From the NCBI GenBank assembly GCA_947492235.1, contig CANLLZ010000002.1:496001-560000 (forward strand): a stretch of 64,000 bases of DNA, read 5' to 3'. Every line of letters begins with the position of its first letter. The stretch's first letter is position 1. The DNA comes from an uncultured Altererythrobacter sp. (GTDB lineage: Bacteria; Pseudomonadota; Alphaproteobacteria; Sphingomonadales; Sphingomonadaceae). The position numbers were made by a program, and so were the translations under genes. Shown piece by piece: positions 1 through 9,116 of the stretch. The notes under the pieces were generated by a model. It worked only from the letters and a program-made list of their open reading frames with translations. It was not told where the DNA came from and ran no database searches.

Positions 1-16
1 AAGGAAATTAGAGACC

Positions 17-2293
17 CTACCCCACGACCCCCGCCGCCGCGAGCACGGCCAGCGTTAGAACATCGGGGGCCAGCGCGGTCATCGGGGCGATCTGGACCGG
101 CTTCTCCATCCCGATCAGCATCGGGCCGATGGTGGCATCGCCGCCCAGTTCGCGCAGCAGCTTGGCTGACAGATTGGCCGATTGCAGGCCCGGCATGATC
201 AGCACATTGGCCGGCGCGGACAGACGGCTGAACGGATAGAGCTCCATCACCTTGGGATTGAGCGCAGCGTCGGGCGCCATTTCGCCCTCATATTCGAAGC
301 CGGGGTCCTCTGCGTCCAGAATGGCCACAGCATCGCGGATATTCTCCAGCCATTTGCCCGAAGGATTGCCGAAGGTGGAATAGGAGAGGAACGCGACCCG
401 CGGCTCGTGCCCCATGCGGCGGGCCACCGCAGCGGTTTCCTTTGCAATAAAGGCCAGATCCTCGGCCGAAGGTCGTTCGTTGATAGTTGTATCCGCCATG
501 AAGGTGGTGTGATGCTTGCCGATCATCATATGAATGCCGAACGACAGCGCATCAGGCTTGGGATCGAGCACCAGATTCACTTCGCGCGCCGTTTGCGCAA
601 AGGTCCGCGTCATGCCCGAAATCATCGCGTCGCCGTGGCCCAGCGCGACTAGCAGCGCAGAAAAGACATTCCGCTCCTGATTGACCATCCGGCCCACATC
701 GCGCTCGGTAAAGCCGCGCCGTTGCAGGCGTTTGTAGAGATACTCCGCCATTTGCGGGACTTTGTCGGACGTCTTGGAGTTCTCGATAATGTAGCTTTCG
801 GGATCGTCCACCGCCAGCTCGCGCAGCTTGGCCTTCACCTTCTCCGTCCGGCCTACCAGCACCGGCTCGCCATAGCCGAAATCGCGGAACTGGATCGCTG
901 CGCGCAGCATCACTTCCTCTTCCGCCTCGGCAAACACCACCCGCTTCGGGTTGGCCTTCGCGTCTTCGTACACCCGCGTCAGGACCGATGTGGTCGGGTT
1001 GAGGCGCGCTTTCAGGCTGGTGCGGTAGGCGTCGAAATCCTCGATCCTGTCCTGCGCCACACCGCTGTCCATAGCGGCCTTGGCCACGGCGCTGGAGACG
1101 ACCTCCATCAGGCGCGGATCGAACGGGGCGGGGATGATGTAATCCTGCCCGAACTGGTGGTTGATGCCGTAAGCCGCGGCGACTTCCTCGGGCACCCGCT
1201 CGCGGGCCAGCTCGGCAATCGCATTGGCGGCGGCGATCTTCATTTCCTCGTTGATGGCGGTGGCCCGCACATCCAGCGCGCCGCGGAAGATGAAGGGGAA
1301 GCCCAGCACATTGTTGACCTGGTTGGGATAATCGCTGCGCCCGGTGGCGATGATCGCATCGGGGCGCACGGCCTTGGCCTCGTCCGGCATGATTTCCGGC
1401 ACGGGATTGGCCATGGCGAAAATGATCGGATTGTCCGCCATTTTCTCCACCCATTCCGGCTTTAAGGCACCGGCGGCTGACAGGCCGAGGAAAATATCTG
1501 CGCCCTCCAGCGCTTCCTCCAGACTGCGCGCCTCGGTCGGGACGGCATGCGCGCTCTTCCACTGGTCGACATTCTCGCGGCCCGGATAGATCGGGCCCTT
1601 CCGGTCGCAGACGATGACGTTCTCGTGGCGGATCCCCAGCGCCTTGATCAGCGCGGTGCAGGCCAGCGCACTGGCTCCCGCCCCGTTCACGACCATGCGG
1701 CAATCCTTCAGATCGCGTCCCGTCAGATGGGCGGCATTGATCAGGCCCGCCGCCGCGATAATCGCGGTGCCGTGCTGATCGTCATGCATCACCGGAATGT
1801 TCATCCGCTCGCGCAAAGCCTGCTCGATAATGAAGCATTCGGGCGCGGCGATATCTTCCAGATTGATCCCGCCAAAGCTCGGCTCCATCAGCGCGACCGC
1901 TTCGATGAACTTGTCCGGATCTTCCGTGTCGAGCTCGATATCGATCGAGTCGACATCGGCGAAGCGTTTGAAGAGCACCGCCTTGCCCTCCATCACCGGC
2001 TTGGACGCCAGCGCGCCCAGATTGCCTAGGCCGAGGATAGCGGTACCGTTGGAAATCACCGCCACCAGATTGGAGCGCGCGGTGTATTTGGCCGCGTCTG
2101 CCGGGTTCGCCGCAATCGCCTCTACCGGAGCCGCAACACCGGGCGAATAGGCAAGCGACAAGTCCCGCTGCGTCGCCATCGGCTTGCTGGCGATGATCTC
2201 GATCTTACCGGGCCGGATCGTCTCGTGGTAGAACAGCGCTTCGCGCGCGGTGAAGCCAGCCTGCTTCTCGTTGGGACTAGTCTCGTCGGCCAT
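17..2293 (-). CDS. maeB: NADP-dependent malic enzyme with C-terminal phosphotransacetylase-like domain
   Basis: Oxidatively decarboxylates malate to pyruvate with NADP, linking the TCA cycle to pyruvate and NADPH in the cytoplasm. About 758 residues, the length of the large bacterial MaeB type. Residues 1-430 are the malic enzyme part (SLAYSPGVAAPVEAI near the start, NAD-binding VVNGAGASALACTALI, catalytic-region HDDQHGTAI). Residues 440-755 resemble phosphate acetyltransferase, a domain generally thought to be regulatory here rather than catalytic. I chose the ATG at 2293 (MADETSPNEK) over a longer frame from 2326 because AAAGGG lies just upstream of it. It is divergent from mutS. Confidence 0.95.
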   Translation of the reverse strand: MADETSPNEKQAGFTAREALFYHETIRPGKIEIIASKPMATQRDLSLAYSPGVAAPVEAIAANPADAAKYTARSNLVAVISNGTAILGLGNLGALASKPVMEGKAVLFKRFADVDSIDIELDTEDPDKFIEAVALMEPSFGGINLEDIAAPECFIIEQALRERMNIPVMHDDQHGTAIIAAAGLINAAHLTGRDLKDCRMVVNGAGASALACTALIKALGIRHENVIVCDRKGPIYPGRENVDQWKSAHAVPTEARSLEEALEGADIFLGLSAAGALKPEWVEKMADNPIIFAMANPVPEIMPDEAKAVRPDAIIATGRSDYPNQVNNVLGFPFIFRGALDVRATAINEEMKIAAANAIAELARERVPEEVAAAYGINHQFGQDYIIPAPFDPRLMEVVSSAVAKAAMDSGVAQDRIEDFDAYRTSLKARLNPTTSVLTRVYEDAKANPKRVVFAEAEEEVMLRAAIQFRDFGYGEPVLVGRTEKVKAKLRELAVDDPESYIIENSKTSDKVPQMAEYLYKRLQRRGFTERDVGRMVNQERNVFSALLVALGHGDAMISGMTRTFAQTAREVNLVLDPKPDALSFGIHMMIGKHHTTFMADTTINERPSAEDLAFIAKETAAVARRMGHEPRVAFLSYSTFGNPSGKWLENIRDAVAILDAEDPGFEYEGEMAPDAALNPKVMELYPFSRLSAPANVLIMPGLQSANLSAKLLRELGGDATIGPMLIGMEKPVQIAPMTALAPDVLTLAVLAAAGVVG

Positions 2294-2410
2294 GCGGCAA
2301 CCCTTTTGCTTGATTTGGTGCGGCACTTAACGCGGGCGCGGGTGCGGCGATAGGGGAAAGCGTGAGCGCGGCGACTCCCGAATCGCCGGAGGTGCCGCTA
2401 CGCCCGATAT

Positions 2411-5032
2411 GTGGCAGGCAAATTGACCCCGATGATGGCGCAATATGGCGCGCTGAAAGAAGAAGCGGGCGACTGCTTGCTGTTCTACCGGATGGGCGAT
2501 TTCTTCGAGCTGTTTTTCGACGACGCGAAATTGGCCGCCGGTATTCTCGACATCGCGCTGACGGCCCGTGGGGAGAAAAACGGCGAGCCGGTGCCGATGT
2601 GCGGCGTACCTGTGCATGCCGCCGAAGGATACCTCGCGCGGCTGATAAAGGCCGGATGCCGGGTGGCGATTGCCGAACAGACCGAAACGCCAGAGGAAGC
2701 CAAAGCGCGCGCCAAGGCCGATGGCAAGCCCGCGTCCAAAGTGCTGGTCGCCCGCAATATTGTGCGCTTCGTGACGGCGGGCACCTTGACCGAAGACGCT
2801 CTGCTGGAGCCGCGCGCCGCCAATGTGCTGGCAGCGGCTTGCGAGGTGCGTGGCAGTGTCGGGCTGGCCTCGGTCGATATCTCCACCGGGCGCATGGTGC
2901 TGGAGGAGATCGAGCCGCATGCACTGGATGCTGCCTTGGCGCGATTGGGTCCGAGCGAGACGGTTGTACCGGAGGATTGGGCGCAGGCCCCGGCGGACGC
3001 GTTCGAGCGCGCCAAAACCGAATTTTCGAGCGAGGACGGGGAACGGCGGCTGAGAGCCATCCACTCGGTCGCGGCATTGGACGGGTTCGGACAGTTCTCG
3101 CGGCCCATGCTGGCGGCGGCGGGCGGACTGATTGCCTATCTCGACCATGCCGGGCGCGGCAAACTGCCGCTGCTCTTGCCGCCGGTTGCGCGGGGCCGCA
3201 CCGCGCATATGGCGATGGATGCTGCCACCCGCTCCAGCCTCGAGATCCTGACCGCCCAGAATGGCGGGCGCGAGGGGAGCCTGCTGGCCGCCATCGACCG
3301 CTGTGTAACCGGTGCAGGCGCGCGGCAGCTGGCGGAGGATCTGGGCGCGCCCCTGTGCGAGCGGCAGGCGATCGACGAACGGCTCGCTCTGGTCCGGTTC
3401 TTCCATGATGACCCCATGCTACGGGCCGATCTGCGCGAGGTTTTGCGCGGCGTGCCCGATATCGGGCGGGCGCTGGGCCGCATTGTGGCAGGACGGGGTA
3501 GCCCGCGCGATATCGGCCAAGTGCGCGATGGCCTCTCCGAAGCCCGGCGGCTGCGCGACTATCTCTCCAACCAGCAGGACCGGCCCGCCTTGCTCGACGC
3601 TCTGCTGCCCGCATTGGGCGGACACGGGGCACTGGTCGATCACTTGCAGCGCGCGCTGGTCCCTGCTCCGCCGACGTCGCGCGACCATGGCGACTATATC
3701 GCTTCAGGCTTCGATGCGGCACTCGATGAGCTGCGCGATGTGTCGGGAAATGCCCGCCGCGCGATTGCTTCGCTGGAGGCCCGCTATCGCGGCGAGACCG
3801 GGATCGAGCGGCTGAAGATCAAGCACAATGGCGTGCTGGGCTACTTCATCGAGGTTCCGGCAAAGAGCGCCGACGCGCTCATGGCACCCGACAGCGGTTT
3901 CACCCACCGCCAGACGATGGCCGGGGCGGTGCGGTTCAACTCGCTGCAACTGCACGAGGAAGCCGGACGGATCAGCGAGGCAGGCGGGCGGGCACTGGCG
4001 GCCGAGGAAGCGCATTTCGAGGAGCTGGTGGAGCAAGTCACCGCCAGCCGCGAAGCCATTGCCAGAACCGCCGATGCTCTCGCCCGGATCGATGTTGCTG
4101 CCGGACAGGCGGAGCGGGCAGCGGAGGGCGACTGGGCGCGGCCCGAGATTCTCGAAGAACCCTGCCTCCACATCGAGGCAGGCCGTCACCCGGTGGTCGA
4201 AAGCGCGCTGGCGAAATCGGGCGAGCGGTTTGTCCCGAATGATTGCACGCTGGCCGCCGATGACCGGCTGTGGCTGATCGGCGGCCCGAATATGGGCGGC
4301 AAATCGACCTTTCTGCGACAAAACGCGCTGATCGTGCTGCTGGCGCAAGCGGGCGGATACGTACCCGCAAGCGCCGCGCGAATCGGGCTGGTCGACCGGC
4401 TGTTCAGCCGCGTCGGCGCCTCTGACAATCTGGCGCGGGGCCGCTCCACCTTCATGGTCGAAATGGTCGAGACCGCTGCGATCCTGAGCCAGGCAACGGA
4501 ACGCAGTTTCGTTATTCTGGACGAAGTCGGGCGCGGCACCTCAACTTATGACGGGCTGGCGCTGGCATGGGCGGTGGTGGAGGCAGTGCACGAAACCAAT
4601 CGCAGCCGCTGCCTGTTTGCCACGCATTACCACGAGCTGTCGCGTCTGGCCGAAAGCTGCGACGCGCTCAGCCTGCACCATGTCCGCGCGCGTGAATGGA
4701 AGGGCGATCTGGTGCTGCTGCACGAACTCGCCACCGGCCCCGCAGACCGTAGCTATGGCCTGGCCGTGGCCAAGCTGGCAGGCGTGCCGCCGCCGGTTGT
4801 CGCGCGGGCGAAGTCGGTGCTGGAGAAGCTGGAAAAGGCCCGCGAGGAAACGGGCGGTCTGGCCGCAGGGCTAGGCGATCTGCCGCTGTTTGCCGCTGCT
4901 CTGGCCGATGATCCGGGCGAGCAGCTCGATCCGCTGGCCGAGGCATTCGCCGCGCTCGATGTCGATGCGCTCAGCCCGCGCGAGGCGCTGGAGAAGCTTT
5001 ACGAGCTGAAGCGGCTGTCGGACGAGAACTAA
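2411..5032 (+). CDS. mutS: DNA mismatch repair protein MutS
   Basis: Recognises mismatches and small loops and starts methyl-independent or directed mismatch repair together with MutL. 873 residues, normal for MutS. The N-terminal mismatch-binding domain carries YRMGDFFELFFDDA (the Phe-X-Glu intercalation motif), and the C-terminal ATPase has Walker A GGPNMGGKSTFLRQ, the STFMVEM segment, Walker B VILDEVGRGTSTYDG and the conserved FATHYHEL. The start is a GTG giving MAGKLTPMMAQYG, matching the usual TPMM..Y beginning; an in-frame ATG at 2432 would cut into that motif. Stands alone, divergent from maeB. Confidence 0.96.
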   Translation: MAGKLTPMMAQYGALKEEAGDCLLFYRMGDFFELFFDDAKLAAGILDIALTARGEKNGEPVPMCGVPVHAAEGYLARLIKAGCRVAIAEQTETPEEAKARAKADGKPASKVLVARNIVRFVTAGTLTEDALLEPRAANVLAAACEVRGSVGLASVDISTGRMVLEEIEPHALDAALARLGPSETVVPEDWAQAPADAFERAKTEFSSEDGERRLRAIHSVAALDGFGQFSRPMLAAAGGLIAYLDHAGRGKLPLLLPPVARGRTAHMAMDAATRSSLEILTAQNGGREGSLLAAIDRCVTGAGARQLAEDLGAPLCERQAIDERLALVRFFHDDPMLRADLREVLRGVPDIGRALGRIVAGRGSPRDIGQVRDGLSEARRLRDYLSNQQDRPALLDALLPALGGHGALVDHLQRALVPAPPTSRDHGDYIASGFDAALDELRDVSGNARRAIASLEARYRGETGIERLKIKHNGVLGYFIEVPAKSADALMAPDSGFTHRQTMAGAVRFNSLQLHEEAGRISEAGGRALAAEEAHFEELVEQVTASREAIARTADALARIDVAAGQAERAAEGDWARPEILEEPCLHIEAGRHPVVESALAKSGERFVPNDCTLAADDRLWLIGGPNMGGKSTFLRQNALIVLLAQAGGYVPASAARIGLVDRLFSRVGASDNLARGRSTFMVEMVETAAILSQATERSFVILDEVGRGTSTYDGLALAWAVVEAVHETNRSRCLFATHYHELSRLAESCDALSLHHVRAREWKGDLVLLHELATGPADRSYGLAVAKLAGVPPPVVARAKSVLEKLEKAREETGGLAAGLGDLPLFAAALADDPGEQLDPLAEAFAALDVDALSPREALEKLYELKRLSDEN

Positions 5033-5101
5033 GCGGGCCTGACCTGCCAGCCCAAGCGACCGCAACCAAAGCTTAACGCGTTACCGGCTAGCGTGCCGTT
5101 C

Positions 5102-5509
5102 ATGTCAGGCCAGATACTCTCCCCGCGCGTTGCAGCGCTTGCCATTGTCGGGCTTGTGCTTGCCGGTGTTGCAGGCTTGGTCGGCACGGACGAGAACGAG
5201 GGTGCGCTGTCCCACGCCACGCAGACATTGGCAGAGAAAGCCCGTGGTTCAACGGATGCAGGGCAGGCCCCGCCTGCTCGGCCTGCTCCATCGCCCGCCA
5301 GAAACACGCAGGCTGCGCCTCCGGCCGCTCCCCCATCCCCTGCCAACTTTGCTGATGACGAGAGCCTGATCGACGACGCATCGGGCTATGACCCTTCGCC
5401 AGTCGCCGATGATCCGGCAGAGGGCGCAGTGGTCGCGGTTGTCGCCGAGGATGACGAAGCAGGCGAAGCTGAAGCCGGACCCGCTGTAATCGAGGTTCAG
5501 GAACCCTGA
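5102..5509 (+). CDS. Small membrane-anchored protein with Ala/Pro-rich and acidic tail
   Basis: I do not recognise a family. About 135 residues from the ATG at 5102; a GTG at 5093 would add three. Residues 8-30 form one hydrophobic helix (VAALAIVGLVLAGVAGLV) near the N-terminus, either an uncleaved anchor or a signal peptide. The rest is low-complexity: a proline/alanine stretch around residues 60-85 followed by a strongly acidic tail rich in Asp and Glu. This suggests an envelope protein whose disordered part faces the periplasm. It lies between mutS and a DUF202 gene in the same direction, with no clear operon signal. Confidence 0.6.
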   Translation: MSGQILSPRVAALAIVGLVLAGVAGLVGTDENEGALSHATQTLAEKARGSTDAGQAPPARPAPSPARNTQAAPPAAPPSPANFADDESLIDDASGYDPSPVADDPAEGAVVAVVAEDDEAGEAEAGPAVIEVQEP

Positions 5510-5534
5510 TTGCTGTCTCATGCGTTGAAGCTGC

Positions 5535-5960
5535 ATGAGCACTCCAGACAAAGCCCCGTCCAAGCATGATGGCGAGGATAGCAACGATCTCGCATCCGAA
5601 CGCACCGATCTGGCCGAAGACCGCAATATCATGGCGATGGAGCGGACTTTTGCAGGATGGATGCGGACGGCCTTTGCCGCCATCGGCATCGGCCTCGCTT
5701 TCCGCGCCGTGTTTGGCGAATTCGACCCGCCGTGGCTCGCCCGGGCCATTGCAACGGCGTTTATACTGCTCGGCGCAGTGGTGGCCTGTACTGCCGAGCG
5801 CCGGGCTTGCCGCACCTTCGAGCGCCTGACCGCGCATGAAATGAACGCGCCCCAGATACCCAGCATTCGCTGGATAGGCTGGGGCGTGTCGGCAGGCGCT
5901 GTCCTGCTCGCGATGGCTTTATGGGTCCTGCACGATGCAGGACCACTCAGCGGCGGCTAA
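5535..5960 (+). CDS. DUF202 (YidH-like) inner membrane protein
   Basis: 141 residues. A hydrophilic N-terminus is followed by the family-like segment LAEDRNIMAMERTFAGWMRTA, in which a charged Asn-Arg-Glu-Arg region leads into the first membrane helix (residues about 44-62). Two more hydrophobic helices follow at about 70-88 and 113-132. This three-helix layout fits DUF202/YidH proteins of the inner membrane, whose molecular role is not established. The stop codon (5958-5960) directly abuts the stop codon of the convergent gene that begins at 6314. Confidence 0.75.
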   Translation: MSTPDKAPSKHDGEDSNDLASERTDLAEDRNIMAMERTFAGWMRTAFAAIGIGLAFRAVFGEFDPPWLARAIATAFILLGAVVACTAERRACRTFERLTAHEMNAPQIPSIRWIGWGVSAGAVLLAMALWVLHDAGPLSGG

Positions 5961-6314
5961 TTACGTGCCGTCGCCGCGCAAGCCATCGAGCTTTGCGGAT
6001 TGGCCGAATTTATCGACATTGTCGTCATGGTTCGGCTCGCCCGCATAAGCATCCATATCCACGCGGCCCGAGCTTTCCATATCGCGCATATGATCGATGG
6101 TGTCCTGCTCTGAGGAGCCGATCGGGTCCGAGCTGTCGGCCTTCTTGGTGCTTTCCGTCGGGCTGGTCGTCTCGCTCGTCACTTGCTTGGCCTGCGCCGC
6201 CACTTCCTGCGCCTGATTGCGGTGATCGTCCTGCTCGTCATTGTGCGTTTCGGGGGCGAGCCCGGCCTGGCGCTGTTCCTGACTCAAGGGTTCGGCGGTG
6301 TCGGTGTTGGACAT
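5961..6314 (-). CDS. Hydrophilic, probably disordered hypothetical protein
   Basis: 117 residues from the ATG at 6314, which has a strong AAGGAGA about seven bases upstream; a frame extending to 6338 lacks this. The protein is almost free of hydrophobic stretches and rich in Gln, Asp, Glu, Ser and Thr (for example QEQRQAGLAPETHNDEQDD), so it is likely soluble and intrinsically disordered. No motif gives a function. It is convergent with the DUF202 gene, sharing no intergenic base, and its upstream region contains the first copy of the multi-hairpin repeat. Confidence 0.65.
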   Translation of the reverse strand: MSNTDTAEPLSQEQRQAGLAPETHNDEQDDHRNQAQEVAAQAKQVTSETTSPTESTKKADSSDPIGSSEQDTIDHMRDMESSGRVDMDAYAGEPNHDDNVDKFGQSAKLDGLRGDGT

Positions 6315-6378
6315 TTGTGTTCTCCTTTGCCCAACCAACGGACAGGGAGCACGGGACGTTCCAACTTATTGGCCAAGC

Positions 6379-6485
6379 GCGAGCCGCGAGGCTCGCCATA
6401 GGGCGACCGCCCGCCCGCAGGTGCTCGATCCGGGACGGATCGAAGCAGCACCGAGGACGTCCGCCCGGAGGGGCGGATGCAAAAC
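6379..6485 (+). repeat. Modular multi-hairpin repeat, copy 1 (single arm)
   Basis: Four stem-loops in a row. H1 is 6379-6396 (7 bp, GCGA loop). H2 is 6401-6412 (GGGC/GCCC around loop GACC). The linker GCCCGCAG follows at 6413-6420. H3 is 6425-6443 (TCGATCC/GGATCGA), possibly extended by GTGC/GCAC outside. The linker CGAGGACG is at 6452-6459. H4 is 6460-6477 (TCCGCCC/GGGCGGA, loop GGAG), followed by TGCAAAAC. The element ends exactly against the stop codon of the downstream-lying minus-strand gene at 6486. The same order, linkers and loops recur at 27211, 28704 and 50413 with different but still paired stems. Confidence 0.8.
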
Positions 6486-7355
6486 CTACCTCGTCGCGAC
6501 CGGCATTTCGCCCGAATAGTCGTAAAACCCCTTGCCGGTCTTGCGGCCGAGCCAACCCGCTTCGACATATTTCTGCAGCAGCGGCGCGGGGCGATATTTG
6601 CTGTCGCCGGTGGTGTTGTAGAGCACCATGATGATGTCGAGACAGGTATCCAGTCCGACGAAATCGGCCAGTTGCAGCGGGCCCATCGGATGGTTCAGGC
6701 CCAGCCGCACGCCCTTGTCGATATCCTCGATGCTGGCGGTCGACTGGCCCAGCACGAACACCGCTTCATTGATCATCGGCAACAGAATGCGGTTGACCAC
6801 GAAGCCGGGCTCGTCCTGCGAAAGGACGACCTGTTTGCCCAGACCCTCGGCGAAAGCGACAGTTCGTTCGGTAACCTGCGGATCGGTAGCGAGTCCGGGG
6901 ATCACTTCGATCAGACCCATCACAGGCACCGGATTGAAGAAGTGCAGGCCGATAAACCGCTCTGGATCGGCGGAGTAATTGGCCATCCGGGTGATCGGGA
7001 TGGAGCTGGTGTTGGAAGCGAGGATCGCGCCCTGCGACAGGATCTCGCCCGCCTTTTCAAAAATCGCCTGCTTGATTGGCTCTTTCTCGGTCGCCGCTTC
7101 GATGATCAGGTCGGCATCGGCCATGGGCGTGTAATCGGCGACTGCGCTGATCCGGCCCATCAGGCTTTCTGCCTCGGCCACTTCCATCTTGCCGCGTCCG
7201 ACCAGCTTGCCCAGCCCGCTGTCAATCACGTCCAAGGACGCCTGCGCGGTTGCCAGATCGATATCGGCCAGCAATACTTTCATCCCGTGCGCGGCAACCG
7301 TCTGCGCAATGCCGCGGCCCATTTGTCCGGCCCCGATGACCCCGATTGTTTGCAT
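6486..7355 (-). CDS. hbd: 3-hydroxybutyryl-CoA dehydrogenase
   Basis: NAD(P)-dependent oxidation of 3-hydroxyacyl-CoA to acetoacyl-CoA, or the reverse, in short-chain fatty acid, butyrate or PHB-related metabolism. 289 residues, typical for the single-function enzyme. The N-terminal Rossmann motif is [14 protein letters not shown] (residues 5-18); the catalytic region has SNTSSIPIT and [10 protein letters not shown] with the active-site His and Asn. The C-terminal dimerisation domain has [13 protein letters not shown]. It is alone on its strand; a 19-base sequence at 7369-7387 just upstream is shared with the glnK promoter region. Confidence 0.93.
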   Translation of the reverse strand: MQTIGVIGAGQMGRGIAQTVAAHGMKVLLADIDLATAQASLDVIDSGLGKLVGRGKMEVAEAESLMGRISAVADYTPMADADLIIEAATEKEPIKQAIFEKAGEILSQGAILASNTSSIPITRMANYSADPERFIGLHFFNPVPVMGLIEVIPGLATDPQVTERTVAFAEGLGKQVVLSQDEPGFVVNRILLPMINEAVFVLGQSTASIEDIDKGVRLGLNHPMGPLQLADFVGLDTCLDIIMVLYNTTGDSKYRPAPLLQKYVEAGWLGRKTGKGFYDYSGEMPVATR

Positions 7356-7368
7356 GATGTTTTCCCGT

Positions 7369-7387
7369 CTCTTCGCAAGTGCAGCAA
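7369..7387 (-). promoter_or_regulatory. 19-bp sequence shared by the hbd and glnK upstream regions
   Basis: On the minus strand this reads TTGCTGCACTTGCGAAGAG, 14 bases upstream of the hbd start. An identical 19-mer lies at 52413-52431 in the glnK-amtB promoter region, same strand. The TGC-rich core (TTGCTGCA, TTGC) looks like an operator or shared 5' leader rather than coding sequence. No binding protein can be named from the sequence. Confidence 0.4.
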
Positions 7388-7434
7388 AACGGCGCTGTTA
7401 GCGGGGCCAAGACGGGAAGGCTAGCCGTTCCGGC

Positions 7435-8004
7435 TCACCTGTTTTGGCCGGGCACCCACTTCACATCCGCCTTGCCATCATCATTGAGCACGCGGGCGAG
7501 CACGAACAGCAGGTCGGACAGGCGATTGATATAAGCCAGCGCCGCCGGATTAACCGGTTCGGCCTCCGCCAGCGCTGTCACGCCGCGCTCTGCCGCGCGG
7601 GCGCTGGCTCGTGCAACATGGGTGCGGGCCGCCGCTTCGCTGCCACCGGGCAGGACGAAACTGGTGAGCGGCTCCAGCCGGTCGTTGAGCGCGTCGATGC
7701 TTGTTTCCAGCCATTCGGTCTGGGCAGGCACCATGCGCAGCGTCATCTCGCCGGGTTCGAAGTCTTCGCCGGGAGTCGCAATATCTGCTCCCAGATCGAA
7801 CAAATCGTTCTGAACGCGGAACAGAATATCGGCGTGATCGCCTGCGCCCAAAGATGCAGCAGCCAGCCCGATGGCGCTGTTCGCCTCGTCTACCAAGCCG
7901 ATGGCAACCATCCGTGCATCGTGTTTGGCCCGGCGTGATCCATCCACAAGGCCGGTAGAGCCATCATCGCCGGTGCGGGTGTATATCTTGTTGAGCTTGA
8001 CCAT
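7435..8004 (-). CDS. Cob(I)alamin adenosyltransferase, PduO type
   Basis: Transfers the adenosyl group of ATP to cob(I)alamin, making coenzyme B12 in the cytoplasm. 189 residues, the usual size of the PduO/MMAB-type ATR. The N-terminal ATP-binding motif KIYTRTGDDGSTGL (residues 5-18) is diagnostic. The segment VDEANSAIGLA and the C-terminal ARASARAAERGVTALAEAEPVNPAALAYINRLSDLLFVLAR with the conserved Arg-X-X-Glu-Arg region complete the family signature. It is followed after 18 bases by a HIG1 gene in the same direction. No other cobalamin gene is nearby, fitting a salvage enzyme. Confidence 0.93.
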   Translation of the reverse strand: MVKLNKIYTRTGDDGSTGLVDGSRRAKHDARMVAIGLVDEANSAIGLAAASLGAGDHADILFRVQNDLFDLGADIATPGEDFEPGEMTLRMVPAQTEWLETSIDALNDRLEPLTSFVLPGGSEAAARTHVARASARAAERGVTALAEAEPVNPAALAYINRLSDLLFVLARVLNDDGKADVKWVPGQNR

Positions 8005-8022
8005 AGCTCCGCCCTAGCGGGC

Positions 8023-8253
8023 CTACTGCGTCAGCGCGAGCAGGATTGCCACCGCGACAACCGCCAGTGCCTGATACTTGATCCGGTTGAACATCATCTT
8101 GTTCTGAAGAACCTGCATCTCGGTGACGTTCTCGGTCTCGCCCGATTCCAGATCGACCTTGGTTGTCTTCAGGAAGGCGACGATCCCGCGCACCAGCGAT
8201 ACGACGACCAGTATGGCGAGAATGACGATGGCGATGACGAGTATGGTTTGCAT
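8023..8253 (-). CDS. HIG1-domain twin-helix membrane protein
   Basis: 76 residues with two hydrophobic helices (about 3-24 and 58-75) joined by a polar loop. The second half, LQNKMMFNRIKYQALAVVAVAIL, fits the HIG1 pattern of a basic Asn-Lys-X-Met-X-X-Arg turn leading into the second helix. HIG1 proteins are associated with respiratory supercomplexes and cytochrome oxidase in mitochondria and alphaproteobacteria; that role here is inferred from family membership. It lies between the adenosyltransferase and gluQ on the same strand and may be cotranscribed. Confidence 0.75.
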   Translation of the reverse strand: MQTILVIAIVILAILVVVSLVRGIVAFLKTTKVDLESGETENVTEMQVLQNKMMFNRIKYQALAVVAVAILLALTQ

Positions 8254-8262
8254 GGGCAGTAT

Positions 8263-9096
8263 CTAGGCGCTTTCGAGCCGATTTCCACATGGCCATTCGC
8301 CCATACGGACCTTTTGCGCCCAGTCGCGCCCGTCTTGGCCCGCTTTCCGGTGGTCGGACAGCGCCTTCGATCCGCGCCGTTTTGCGAGTTTCCGGCCTTC
8401 CGGGTCGAGCAGCAACGGGTGATGGTGCCAGCGCGGAACCGGCAGTTCGAGCAGCGCCTGCAGCAGGCGGTGGATATGCGTTGCGGCAAACAGATCGCGG
8501 CCCCGTGTGACCAGTGTCACGCCGTCGGCGGCATCATCCAGCGTGGCAGCGAGGTGATAGCTGGCCGGCAGCTCCTTGCGCACCAGCACCGGATCGCCCA
8601 GCGCCAGCGGGTCGGCCTTTTGCTCGCCCGCCAGCGCATCGTGCCATGTGAGCGGACCGGTGATGGCAAGCGCTTTGGCGATATCCAGCCTGAGCGCTGC
8701 TGGGCCATCGGGCGATATCCCGCGGTGGCGACAGGTGCCGGGATAGACCGGACCCTCTGGCCCCACTGCTTTGGCCGCAGAAGCAATCTCTGCGCGCGTG
8801 CACGTGCATGCGTAGAGCAAGCCCATCTCCCCCAACCGCTGCGCCCCCAATTGATACTGCGCCCCCCGCGTCGATTGCGGCGGCACTTCGTCCCATTCCA
8901 GCCCCAGCCATTCCAGATCGCGGCGAAACTCGTCCGCCATTTCCGGGCGGCTGCGCGGGCCGTCAATGTCCTCGATCCGCAGCAGGAACCGCCCGCCCGC
9001 ATCGCGTGCCAGATCATGCGCAACAATCGCACTGTAAGCGTGCCCCCAATGGAGCGGCCCGTTAGGGCTGGGCGCAAAGCGGGTGACCAGACTCAT
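8263..9096 (-). CDS. gluQ: Glutamyl-Q tRNA(Asp) synthetase
   Basis: Activates glutamate and attaches it to queuosine 34 of tRNA(Asp), a tRNA modification rather than a translation step. 277 residues, matching the truncated GluRS paralogue that lacks an anticodon-binding domain. HIGH-type motif FAPSPNGPLHWGHAYSA at the very N-terminus, Zn-site residues around CTCTRAEI and CRHRG, and the KMSK-like GRKLAKRRGSKAL near the end. I chose the ATG at 9096 because the catalytic motif starts there; the upstream frame to 9195 is repeat sequence. queC for queuosine synthesis is also in this window at 41709. Confidence 0.93.
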   Translation of the reverse strand: MSLVTRFAPSPNGPLHWGHAYSAIVAHDLARDAGGRFLLRIEDIDGPRSRPEMADEFRRDLEWLGLEWDEVPPQSTRGAQYQLGAQRLGEMGLLYACTCTRAEIASAAKAVGPEGPVYPGTCRHRGISPDGPAALRLDIAKALAITGPLTWHDALAGEQKADPLALGDPVLVRKELPASYHLAATLDDAADGVTLVTRGRDLFAATHIHRLLQALLELPVPRWHHHPLLLDPEGRKLAKRRGSKALSDHRKAGQDGRDWAQKVRMGEWPCGNRLESA

Positions 9097-9116
9097 ATCA
9101 GCTCCGGCCCCAGTTA

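Noticed and set aside
6379-6485. Copy 1 of the hairpin element as a simple terminator of the gene at 6486
   Set aside because: Although the last hairpin is next to the stop codon, the full four-hairpin layout recurs at other sites and no T-run follows on the minus strand.
7388-7434. A sigma-54 promoter upstream of hbd
   Set aside because: The hbd region shares the 19-mer with glnK, but the -24 GG is not at the required distance from the TTGC.
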